From contig NZ_CP037920.1 of assembly GCF_007748195.1 (NCBI RefSeq), positions 6,573,300 through 6,637,299 of the forward strand: DNA of 64,000 nucleotides, read 5' to 3'. A program made the translations under genes and the position numbers. Source of the DNA: Gimesia aquarii. Its GTDB lineage: Bacteria; Planctomycetota; Planctomycetia; Planctomycetales; Planctomycetaceae. Under the pieces are notes generated by a model. The model did not search any database. It saw only the letters and a program-made list of their open reading frames with translations, and had not been told where the DNA came from. The number at the start of each line of letters is the position of its first letter. Positions within the stretch are counted from its first letter, which is position 1. Below, piece after piece: positions 57,152 through 64,000 of this stretch.

Positions 57152-57179
57152 ACTTCGGGGCTCCCATCAGAGTTGAACC

Positions 57180-57225
57180 GTTGATGAGGAAAGGGAATAC
57201 AACAGATAACCCTCACCTCATCAAC
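57180..57225 (-). terminator. Hairpin between prepilin-like gene and lipoprotein gene (module 3)
   Basis: GTTGATGAGG (57180-57189) pairs with CCTCATCAAC (57216-57225). The 26-base interior can add an AGGG/CCCT stem. There is no T run, so it may be a stability or processing structure more than a terminator. Confidence 0.5.
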
Positions 57226-57253
57226 TCAGTATCGCTGAACACATCTCAATAAA

Positions 57254-58216
57254 TTAGAATTCACCTAAGACTTGACCGTCAGCCATTCTTGATAAATTAA
57301 TCCTGGTCGTTGTATCGATGTTCTCACTAAGGAAACGGACTGCACCATCTCCCATCAGAATATGGATCCCTCCTGTGTGAAGGCTTCCTGCATATCCCCA
57401 GCTGTCCAATTTTCCTGTACTAGCTTCACCAGCAGCAAAGATGTTTATGCCACGATGTTGGAGGCTGATTCCCAGCATCACGTGCCCTCGATAACCCCAG
57501 GCAGTCGAATTACCATTTCGTACAGACCGAGTTGTTTCAGCCATGGCAATCGTGTTGCTGGTGCCGTCTACAACATCTCGCACACTGCAAAAACTGTTGT
57601 CACCAAACATAGCACGTGTAGAAAGTCCGATTGAATTCCACTCAGCGCAATTTTGCCAATTCGTAATATTGGAAATGAAATCATAGTTAGTTCTACCCGC
57701 ACCACTGTGGGTGGTATCGAGGGATGTGGGAGCATAACAACCTTGCCCAGGTGGAATTCGAGTAGGATTCGGGTCCGTGGGACACAGAAACGCCGGCAAT
57801 ACTTCTTGTACTGGAGCCAGATTGCCGTTTGTTGAGGGGTCATCGGCATGCGTACCGATTAAACCACTATTACATCCAGAGACTTCCCATGTATACATCG
57901 TTCCGTTGAAATTGAACTGGTTGTAAAGTGGCGCCTGATCAATAAAAGGCAGTAACATCACCAACCCCGAGCTGTTCAAATCTGGTGTGGTACAACGACC
58001 AATGTTACCGGGAGGAAAGACTCGATGTGTGTCAAGGTAGTTGTGTAGTGCCAATCCCAACTGTTTCAGATTATTTTTACACGTAGAACGCCGCGCCGCT
58101 TCCCGCGCCTGCTGAACTGCGGGAAGCAATAATGCAATCAAAATTGCGATAATTGCAATGACTACTAATAATTCGATGAGTGTAAATCCGCGCCTCCGCA
58201 TATGGCCCCAATTCAT
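57254..58216 (-). CDS. DUF1559 family prepilin-like protein (module 3)
   Basis: The 320-residue protein starts at ATG 58216 behind AAGGAGAAGAA. The prepilin segment is RRRGFTLIE, with the normal Gly before the cleavage site, followed by the shared hydrophobic helix and [20 protein letters not shown]. The C-terminus has [20 protein letters not shown]. Its leader does not contain the 28-base element of modules 1 and 2. It lies on the minus strand, upstream of its lipoprotein partner. Confidence 0.92.
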   Translation of the reverse strand: MNWGHMRRRGFTLIELLVVIAIIAILIALLLPAVQQAREAARRSTCKNNLKQLGLALHNYLDTHRVFPPGNIGRCTTPDLNSSGLVMLLPFIDQAPLYNQFNFNGTMYTWEVSGCNSGLIGTHADDPSTNGNLAPVQEVLPAFLCPTDPNPTRIPPGQGCYAPTSLDTTHSGAGRTNYDFISNITNWQNCAEWNSIGLSTRAMFGDNSFCSVRDVVDGTSNTIAMAETTRSVRNGNSTAWGYRGHVMLGISLQHRGINIFAAGEASTGKLDSWGYAGSLHTGGIHILMGDGAVRFLSENIDTTTRINLSRMADGQVLGEF

Positions 58217-58810
58217 GTTTCTTCTCCTTCATAAAAAAATGTATGAAAAATACGAGTTGCAACAAAAGCTCATCCCAGAGAAGAGACGCAAGTCGATCCC
58301 ATCAACTCACAGCGTTCGTTGACCGAAATTCAAATCGAAGAAGCACCTGCAATAAGAAATAGCAAGCGCTGTTTATCGAAATTTTTTATGACAATATGGC
58401 GAACTAACGTTGCCAAGATTCGAAAGAAAATCGATAGAATGATGATACGCCCATAGATTACGGTCGTTTCGATTTCTGATCTTTATTTAGTTATGTTACA
58501 AACTAAATGAAACGCAACAGATTCCAATTCGGACCGAAATATATCACTATCAGACATCATCTGAGTTGTGAGAAATTCTGCCTCAGTTCGCTGAAATCTC
58601 GCGCAACAATCTATTTGATTCCGTAGTGCGCACAACAATGGAATAGAGGGAGTAGGAAGGGTTGTCTAATCGGCTAAGGAGGATGAGTGGGTGCGTGTCA
58701 GAGAACACTGGAGCAGTCTAAGCTGAGTAAGATGATCACAACTCATTCTTCAGAAATTTAGTTAAGGCAGACCGATACGAGAACCAGTTCTCTCGAATAA
58801 AACTGATCCA
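58217..58810. other. Intergenic region without a recognised feature
   Basis: About 590 bases between two minus-strand genes. It must carry the promoter of the third DUF1559 gene. I see no repeated leader element, hairpin, RNA or convincing frame. Confidence 0.4.
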
Positions 58811-60142
58811 CTATTTTTGCCGTGGTAGTGGCAGGTCAATTCGTTTTTTTCCCCGAAGAACAGTGACGTCAAATTTTTGTCCCGGCTTTAATTCATTCAC
58901 TCCATACGCGAGAATGTCGGTTTCACGGTATAAATCATTTTTCCCATTGAACGAAATGATAATATCGCCTTTTTGGAAGCCTGCCCGCTTTGCAGTCGCA
59001 TGCAATCCATACTGACCAAGATGGCGTATCCTAAGTGCCATCGACTTTCCATCTGGAGGAAGTCCAACCTCTTTACGTTCATCTGGAGTTAATTCTTCTA
59101 AAACGGCTCCCCCCAGAACCATTCTACGAAGAGGCCAACTGCTGACCCGCCAGGAAAGATCATCTTTTCGTTTCCAGCCTGTGGGGAGTGAGAGTGTAAG
59201 GTCGCGTTTTTGTCCCTTTCGATCAATTTCAGCTGTGAGACGATCTTGAGGTTGCGCATGATGGAGTACCCATTGAACGTCTGCAATCGAGAGCATCGGT
59301 TGTCCCTCCAGCGTTAAAATTTGATCCCCTTTCTGAAAACCGGATTGAGTGGCGATCGAATCAGCAATAATCTCTTTTACCACCGCTTTTTCTTTTGGGT
59401 CTAATATCAGCCCCAAAATTTTCGGATGTGGATACTGAAACAAGATTCGCTCAGGAATAGATTTTTGATTTCTCAGAAAAAAGTCGCGCTGTGCATCTCC
59501 AATCTGGTGGCAGTGAATACAACTCTTGACAACATTCTTTTTCTTATTAATCGTTGATCGATACTTTCCGGCAAGTAAGGGATATTGCTCAGGAGAAGCC
59601 ACATCAGGCTGTTTTCCTTGTTTTCCTTTGAGTGATGCTTTAATCGCAGTGTAATCCGCATGCAAATTCAAAGCACCTTGCATCGCTTTATTCAGGGCTT
59701 CAATCGAAACATCTTCGGCCCAAAGGGTATGATGCGAGCGGGTACCAAATCGTCCGTAAACGGTTCGATCTGCATTCAGCATGAATACGGCAAACGACTG
59801 GTCGTAATCGTATTGAAAAAGAGACAGGTCTAAGCCATTTGTCGAAATGAGTCGCACTCGAACGAACTGATCCATCAGTGGCTTGAGATGCTCATCTTTC
59901 TCCATCAAATCCTCATCCAGTTTCACACACTCTTCGCAAGGAATGCAACGCAAAACGATCAACATCGGTTTCTTCGTCTGTCGTGCTTGCTCAAAACCTT
60001 TCTGGAGATCGTTGTAAATCCAATATCCACTTGACTCCACCTTTTCTCGATCCTGTCGAACTTTTTCTTCACGAGTTTGTGCGAAAGAAAAAGATGTCGA
60101 CGTCATCAAGAGTAAAGTAAATATGAAAACAGTTCTCAGCAT
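58811..60142 (-). CDS. Secreted thioredoxin-fold / CxxCH / double PDZ protein
   Basis: The 443-residue protein has a signal peptide of about 21 residues. Residues about 40-165 form a thioredoxin-like domain with three cysteines, Cys66, Cys69 and Cys72, in CIPCEEC. Residues 208-212 are CIHCH, a haem-attachment-type motif. Two PDZ-like domains follow at about 245-325 (DSIATQSGFQKGDQILTLEG) and 370-440 (ATAKRAGFQKGDIIISF). The combination suggests a redox or maturation factor outside the cytoplasm that binds peptide ends; this is inference. No protease domain is seen. Confidence 0.75.
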   Translation of the reverse strand: MLRTVFIFTLLLMTSTSFSFAQTREEKVRQDREKVESSGYWIYNDLQKGFEQARQTKKPMLIVLRCIPCEECVKLDEDLMEKDEHLKPLMDQFVRVRLISTNGLDLSLFQYDYDQSFAVFMLNADRTVYGRFGTRSHHTLWAEDVSIEALNKAMQGALNLHADYTAIKASLKGKQGKQPDVASPEQYPLLAGKYRSTINKKKNVVKSCIHCHQIGDAQRDFFLRNQKSIPERILFQYPHPKILGLILDPKEKAVVKEIIADSIATQSGFQKGDQILTLEGQPMLSIADVQWVLHHAQPQDRLTAEIDRKGQKRDLTLSLPTGWKRKDDLSWRVSSWPLRRMVLGGAVLEELTPDERKEVGLPPDGKSMALRIRHLGQYGLHATAKRAGFQKGDIIISFNGKNDLYRETDILAYGVNELKPGQKFDVTVLRGKKRIDLPLPRQK

Positions 60143-60305
60143 GATTCTGATTCCTTGTACGGTCGAGTAATCGGAGGTGACAACTCCTCATTCTACCGCT
60201 TTATGGAATTCGAGTGCAAATAAAAAGAGATGCAATCACACCAAAGATCACATTACTTCTCGCCGACTCATCCCAGCAAATCACCTGGATATCTACAGAT
60301 AAAAA

Positions 60306-60337
60306 CACCCCCGGTCTGAAGATACAGACCGGGGGTG
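60306..60337 (-). terminator. Terminator of the EF-Tu gene
   Basis: CACCCCCGGTCTG (60306-60318) pairs perfectly with CAGACCGGGGGTG (60325-60337). On the minus strand the hairpin is followed by TTTTT, ten bases after the tuf stop codon. Confidence 0.92.
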
Positions 60338-60346
60338 GTGCAGGTA

Positions 60347-61528
60347 TCAGGTAATCACTTTTGTAATTACACCTGAACCAACAGTCTTACCACCTTCACG
60401 CACGGCAAATCGGTCGCCATCCATCAAAGCAACAGGGTGTTTGAGTGAAATACTCAGTTTTACCCCATCACCTGGCAGCGCCATGTCAACATTGCCGAGT
60501 ACCGTTGCTGTTCCAGTGACATCCGTTGTACGGAAAAAGAATTGTGGCGTATATCCGTTAAAAAACGGCGTATGACGTCCACCTTCCTCCTTCTTCAATA
60601 CATAAACTTCCGCTTCAAAATTCTGATGTGAAGTGATTGAACCTGTGGCTGCCAAGACCTGACCACGCGACACTTCGTCGTAACGGGTCTTGCGTAACAG
60701 ACAACCAACATTGTTGCCTGCGTAACCTGTTTCTAACACTTCGCTGAAAGATTCGACTTGAGTGACGATATCGACTCGCGCCTGATTGGTCAGACCAATG
60801 ATCTCAACCGAATCACCTGTTCGAATCATTCCCTTCTCAATTCTACCCGTTACAACCGTTCCACGACCTTCAATCATAAATACGTTCTCGATCGGCATCA
60901 AAAAAGGCTTGTCGATCATCCGATCAGGATCGGGGATATAAGTATCTAAAGCACTGAGTAACTGATTGATACACTTAGAAGCTTCTTTGTCTGCCGGATT
61001 GTCATGGGCAAGCTTTGCGGACCCACGAATAAATGGAATCTCATCACCTGGGAAACCGTATCTAGACAGCAATTCCCGCAGTTCCATTTCCACAAGTTCG
61101 ATCAACTCCGGATCGTCAACCAGATCGCATTTGTTAAGAAATACAACCAGATATGGCACACCCACCTGACGAGCCAAGAGAATATGCTCACGCGTTTGTG
61201 GCATCGGACCATCCGCAGCAGAAACAAGCAACACTGCACCATCCATCTGAGCCGCACCGGTAATCATATTTTTGATGTAGTCGGCATGGCCCGGACAGTC
61301 AATGTGAGCATAAGTTCGGACCTCAGTTTCATACCTCACATGCGAAGCGATAATCGTTACGGTTTTACTTTTGTCACGTACGATGCCGCCTTTGGCAATG
61401 TCATGGTAAGATTTGACTTTTGCGAGGCCTTTCTCTGCCTGGACTCGCAACATCGCAGCCGTAAGTGTTGTTTTTCCGTGGTCGATGTGACCAATGGTTC
61501 CAACGTTGACATGAATTTTCTGAATCAT
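60347..61528 (-). CDS. tuf: Divergent elongation factor Tu
   Basis: The 393-residue GTPase has the EF-Tu plan: G1 [10 protein letters not shown]3 [19 protein letters not shown]4 NKCD, then [13 protein letters not shown] in domain 2 and [20 protein letters not shown] in domain 3. It differs from housekeeping EF-Tu at switch I: the usual ARGITI is replaced by SKTVTI, with about two extra residues in [17 protein letters not shown]. The N-terminus is also short. It stands alone, not in a ribosomal operon. A second, standard tuf elsewhere is expected. AAAGGAGG lies before ATG 61528. A role in translation under special conditions is inferred. Confidence 0.88.
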   Translation of the reverse strand: MIQKIHVNVGTIGHIDHGKTTLTAAMLRVQAEKGLAKVKSYHDIAKGGIVRDKSKTVTIIASHVRYETEVRTYAHIDCPGHADYIKNMITGAAQMDGAVLLVSAADGPMPQTREHILLARQVGVPYLVVFLNKCDLVDDPELIELVEMELRELLSRYGFPGDEIPFIRGSAKLAHDNPADKEASKCINQLLSALDTYIPDPDRMIDKPFLMPIENVFMIEGRGTVVTGRIEKGMIRTGDSVEIIGLTNQARVDIVTQVESFSEVLETGYAGNNVGCLLRKTRYDEVSRGQVLAATGSITSHQNFEAEVYVLKKEEGGRHTPFFNGYTPQFFFRTTDVTGTATVLGNVDMALPGDGVKLSISLKHPVALMDGDRFAVREGGKTVGSGVITKVIT

Positions 61529-61683
61529 TGCTCATTGCCTCCTTTCTAAAGAGGAGTTTGTCGTATTCACTGACCAGCCCCTAAGGTGAGCAAGCCTCAG
61601 CGACCTTTTTGTGCCCGTGCAGCTCCAGAGCAGCAAATGCGACGAAAAAGTAGTTTCTGGGAAATTTGAATCCTTCATTCCAT

Positions 61684-61720
61684 AAAAAAAGCCCGCCAGA
61701 TTTTAAAACCAGGCGGGCTT
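61684..61720 (-). terminator. Terminator downstream of the 27-codon frame
   Basis: AAGCCCGCC (61689-61697) pairs with GGCGGGCTT (61712-61720), and a run of seven T residues follows on the minus strand. It lies 20 bases after the stop of the small frame at 61741-61824. Confidence 0.9.
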
Positions 61721-61740
61721 GGTGATTCATGACTTACTTC

Positions 61741-61824
61741 TTACAACAACTCACACACCGATCCCGCCTCGTCCTTTAATGGCGAGTCAAATTTAGATGC
61801 CTGTTTGAAGAAAAAGTTGAACAT
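61741..61824 (-). CDS. Possible 27-residue small protein
   Basis: ATG 61824 has AGGAAA six bases upstream, and the frame ends with TAA at 61741 and is followed closely by a strong terminator. The peptide reads MFNFFFKQASKFDSPLKDEA, then GSVCELL. It is not recognised. The combination of ribosome site, frame and terminator makes a translated small gene or a small RNA with a short frame plausible; chance cannot be excluded at this length. The 42-base palindrome at 61921-61962 separates it from the upstream ATPase gene, so a separate promoter would be needed. Confidence 0.4.
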   Translation of the reverse strand: MFNFFFKQASKFDSPLKDEAGSVCELL

Positions 61825-61920
61825 GACGATTTCCTATGAAGAACTTGTTGGAAAGCAGACACGCACGATAGAAACAGGTTCAGAAATTTTTCTGAAATGA
61901 ATGTGTTTCCACAGAACAAA

Positions 61921-61962
61921 GCCAGGGGTAGGAAAGATTCTAGAATCCTTCCTACCCCTGGC
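61921..61962 (-). terminator. Large near-perfect palindrome after the ATPase gene
   Basis: GCCAGGGGTAGGAA (61921-61934) pairs perfectly with TTCCTACCCCTGGC (61949-61962). The interior adds GATTC/GAATC around a TA centre with one A-C mismatch, so the whole 42 bases fold with about 20 base pairs. On the minus strand CTTTGTTCT follows. It lies 40 bases after the ATPase stop codon and most likely terminates that message. Confidence 0.75.
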
Positions 61963-62001
61963 CCAAATCGTGAATTTTCAAGGGTAACTACAAAGAAGTG
62001 A

Positions 62002-62829
62002 TTAGTCAGGAATCGAAGTCACCAACTCTTCTGCCACTGCTTCAAGTACATCTGAAGAAATCAGAGGTAATTCATCTGCATAGCCGACCAGCAGTGCTAA
62101 ATCACAAAGACGATTGATTTTGCGTGGATTCCCTTGCGTCAGTTCGAACAGAGTCTGAAAGCCATCGTCTTCAAAAATGGGTTCATTTCGACCGGCTACT
62201 TCCAGTCGATGCTCGACATAGCCACGCGTATCTTCAATGGAAAATGGTTTTAGAAGGCAGCGAACAGCGATCCGATCATCAAGTTGTGCTGATCGTTGTA
62301 GATGGCTTAAGAGGAGTTGGTCGCCTACCAGCAGCAAAGTAAAGTCGATTTCAGAAGTCTGTTGAAAATTCAAGAGCTGATGTAGTGTCTCAAAAATTCG
62401 CTGATCGACAATCAAATGTGCTTCATCAATGACGATCACAGGCTTGCGGCCCTGTTCACAAAGTAACAGAAGCTGTCTGTGTAATGCCCGGATAATTCGA
62501 TCTTTCCCGGGAGCACTTGGCTCAATATTGGCTTCTTCTGCGCCTAACTCGACAGCGAGATACGAAATCAATTCAATGGGCGATAGTTGCGGAAAAACCA
62601 GATGCACAAAAGGCTGATTGACATCAGCCAATTGGCTTTTCAACACATGACACAGATAAGACTTACCAATCCCGGAACCACCGACAAGAAGACCTGCGCC
62701 TTTGCTGTTCTCAATGAGGTATTGAAGCTTCAACAACCCTGCCTGATGTGGATGACTTTCGTAAAAAAAAGTGGCTTCCATTTTTTCTTCGAAAGGACCA
62801 CTCTGTAAATTCCAGTAACTCTGATACAT
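62002..62829 (-). CDS. ExeA/GspA-type AAA ATPase
   Basis: The 275-residue protein resembles ExeA-like ATPases used in secretion-machine assembly and TniB-like transposition ATPases. It begins MYQSYWNLQSGPFE as ExeA proteins do, with Walker A GGSGIGKS at residues 50-57, Walker B VIVIDEAH at about 131-138, the sensor region LLLVGDQLLLSHLQ and the closing GNPRKINRLCDLALLVGYA. No transposase, terminal repeats or type II secretion genes are seen nearby. A membrane protein gene lies 59 bases upstream and may be its partner. Confidence 0.85.
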   Translation of the reverse strand: MYQSYWNLQSGPFEEKMEATFFYESHPHQAGLLKLQYLIENSKGAGLLVGGSGIGKSYLCHVLKSQLADVNQPFVHLVFPQLSPIELISYLAVELGAEEANIEPSAPGKDRIIRALHRQLLLLCEQGRKPVIVIDEAHLIVDQRIFETLHQLLNFQQTSEIDFTLLLVGDQLLLSHLQRSAQLDDRIAVRCLLKPFSIEDTRGYVEHRLEVAGRNEPIFEDDGFQTLFELTQGNPRKINRLCDLALLVGYADELPLISSDVLEAVAEELVTSIPD

Positions 62830-62887
62830 AAACTCTCATTCCCGGGAATTGTTAAACGGACGGCATCCTAACTAACACGTATTATCT

Positions 62888-63511
62888 TTAATTCCTAAAA
62901 CGACGATATGAGCCATCCACGGGCAGGTCGTGCACCTCTTCGATTTCTCCAGTCAACCAGACCGCGGCCTGTTTGTCTTTGGTCCTGATTTGATGATTCT
63001 GTTGCCCCGATTTCGAAACATAAACGGGACTTTCACCTGCGATGTGTTGAACCCGACCTTGATTTCTCTGCTGACCAATCTCGAGGCCGACAGCGTGATA
63101 GACACCCCCATCATTCCGATCAGTGCCTGTAGTCTGTTCCACAGAAACGGTTCTAATGACAGCTTTTGCGTTTGTGGAATCCTGGTTTGGAACATCCGTC
63201 GTCTGAAATTCAGATTCGTGGATCGGCAACGAGGCATCCAGACCAAATTCCTTGAACAAGTCATCGCTGGCGCCTAATTGAGGTTCCAGATTTTCTGCTT
63301 TGGATGGCGACTGATCGACAGACGATTCTTCTAATGACTCAAAAAAAGAAATGAGAATCACCATGGAAACAACGCTTGCTACAACCCCCACCAAAATCTT
63401 CTGGGTCTGATTCCAGCGAAAAACTAACAAAAAGCCATTTTTAGTTAGAGTAAAATCTGGTTTGACTCGTTTCGAAAAGCGTTTGTAAATGAAAGTCTTG
63501 AGCCAACTCAT
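62888..63511 (-). CDS. Single-pass membrane protein, possible partner of the ExeA-like ATPase
   Basis: The 207-residue protein has a basic cytoplasmic N-terminus, one membrane helix at about residues 38-57 (ILVGVVASVVSMVILISFFE) and an acidic, Gln- and Asn-rich outer part with no recognised fold. The C-terminus (AAVWLTGEIEEVHDLPVDGS) may form a small beta structure. ExeA works with the membrane protein ExeB; this gene has a similar topology and position but no clear ExeB domain. ATG 63511 with AAGGAACGAGAG upstream is preferred over a start at 63550. Confidence 0.6.
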   Translation of the reverse strand: MSWLKTFIYKRFSKRVKPDFTLTKNGFLLVFRWNQTQKILVGVVASVVSMVILISFFESLEESSVDQSPSKAENLEPQLGASDDLFKEFGLDASLPIHESEFQTTDVPNQDSTNAKAVIRTVSVEQTTGTDRNDGGVYHAVGLEIGQQRNQGRVQHIAGESPVYVSKSGQQNHQIRTKDKQAAVWLTGEIEEVHDLPVDGSYRRFRN

Positions 63512-63722
63512 CTCTCGTTCCTTCGAGGAGTGAATATTTTTTGACACCAAAATACGAGTTCAATCCCTGAATTGTTCGTAGCAGAAAACACCACTGCCTT
63601 CCAAAGAGAAACCCACTTTGTCGATAGACAACAAGCGCTTTTCAATTATCGGTTTCAGGGTGTATGAATCTTGACTATTTCACAGGCTTGGTAAAACAGA
63701 GAAACCTGCAAGAATACGTCGT

Positions 63723-64000
63723 CTAATTTAAGCCCAAAACGTCGGCCATAGAATACAGCCCGGGGCGTTGTGCAGCCAAATATTTAGCAGCAGCCAGAGC
63801 ACCGTAGACATAACTATCCCTGGTATGGCCGCGAACCGTTAAGTCAATGGTTTCCCCCATCATACCGAACACGATTGTATGTTCCCCGACATTATCACCA
63901 GTTCGCAATGCGTGATAGCCAATCTCACTGATCGATCTGGCTCCCGGTCGACCTTGCCGACCGTGAACATGATCGGTCTGTCCCATTTCTTCAGCAATGA
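63723..64000 (-). CDS. dapB: 4-hydroxy-tetrahydrodipicolinate reductase, C-terminal part
   Basis: The frame enters from the right edge of the window. The visible 91 residues match the C-terminus of DapB, an enzyme of lysine and diaminopimelate synthesis: the EIGYHALRTGDNVGEHTIVF segment, then GETIDLTVRGHTRDSYVYGA and a GLYSMADVLGLN end. The catalytic HH motif and NAD(P)-binding domain lie outside the window. Diaminopimelate supply fits the presence of the MreBCD/PBP2 peptidoglycan genes. Confidence 0.88.
   Translation of the reverse strand, partial: IAEEMGQTDHVHGRQGRPGARSISEIGYHALRTGDNVGEHTIVFGMMGETIDLTVRGHTRDSYVYGALAAAKYLAAQRPGLYSMADVLGLN

Noticed and set aside
60343-61552. EF-Tu gene as a decayed copy
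   Set aside because: The frame is complete, with all GTP-binding motifs, a good ribosome site and a clean terminator, so it is more likely a functional divergent copy.
62002-62829. ATPase as part of an insertion element (TniB-like)
   Set aside because: No transposase, integrase or terminal repeats were found around it, and the N-terminus is of the ExeA type.

Overview
The window looks like a chromosome segment from a planctomycete of the Planctomycetaceae (Gimesia/Planctomyces-like) type; the genus cannot be fixed by reading. The marks are three prepilin-like DUF1559 proteins each paired with a small lipoprotein, very large secreted proteins that join FG-GAP repeats, a PVC-type CxxCH cytochrome and a DUF1080 domain, CehA/McbA hydrolases, Gfo/Idh/MocA oxidoreductases and XylR-type regulators. 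GC content is moderate, most genes are single or in short operons, and no tRNA, rRNA, CRISPR array or intact insertion sequence was seen.

Layout. 1-6.1 kb: start of a secreted hydrolase-type protein (partial), a ribbon-helix-helix-like small protein, a 1-kb gene-free stretch with a strong leftward promoter, a beta-barrel plus beta-helix surface protein and a type I glutamine synthetase. 6.1-11.3 kb: two related modules (leader, prepilin-like protein, hairpin, lipoprotein) flank the decayed remains of an STM4011-STM4014-STM4015 cluster. 11.3-24.2 kb: alkaline phosphatase, then the cell-shape operon mreB-mreC-mreD-PBP2, a CPBP protease, a TlpA-like thioredoxin, a CehA/McbA hydrolase and an oxidoreductase. 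24.3-31 kb: tyrS, a SirB1-like protein, a TPR/glycosyltransferase-like protein, a sugar isomerase and a DinB-like protein. 31-40.4 kb: a probable sugar-degradation neighbourhood with a 1741-residue secreted fusion protein, a Gfo/Idh oxidoreductase, a divergent XylR regulator and a membrane acyltransferase. 40.4-47.1 kb: a soluble chemoreceptor with a separate Aer-type PAS protein, purM, an FAH-family protein, a cold-shock protein, a small lipoprotein and a DUF1080 protein.

47.3-48.3 kb is an iron-storage pair: bacterioferritin and its ferredoxin are convergent, and the ferredoxin promoter carries a Fur-like palindrome. 48.5-55.8 kb is a complete phosphate system on the minus strand in the order phoR-pstS-pstC-pstA-pstB-phoU-phoB, with a candidate Pho box before pstS. 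56-58.2 kb holds a second copy of the unusual GC-rich promoter seen at 1.5 kb, facing a gene-free stretch, then the third prepilin/lipoprotein module. 58.8-64 kb: a thioredoxin/CxxCH/PDZ fusion, a divergent EF-Tu, a 27-codon reading frame with its own terminator, an ExeA-type ATPase with a membrane partner, and the C-terminal part of dapB.

The strongest candidates for something undescribed are the paired promoters with a nearly identical GC-rich start (about 1456-1505 and 56076-56127), the duplicated leader with an identical 28-base element, the repeated prepilin-hairpin-lipoprotein architecture, the decayed STM4011-STM4015 locus, the altered EF-Tu switch I and the bfr/bfd arrangement. All assignments come from reading the sequence and from remembered family features; no database search was run.
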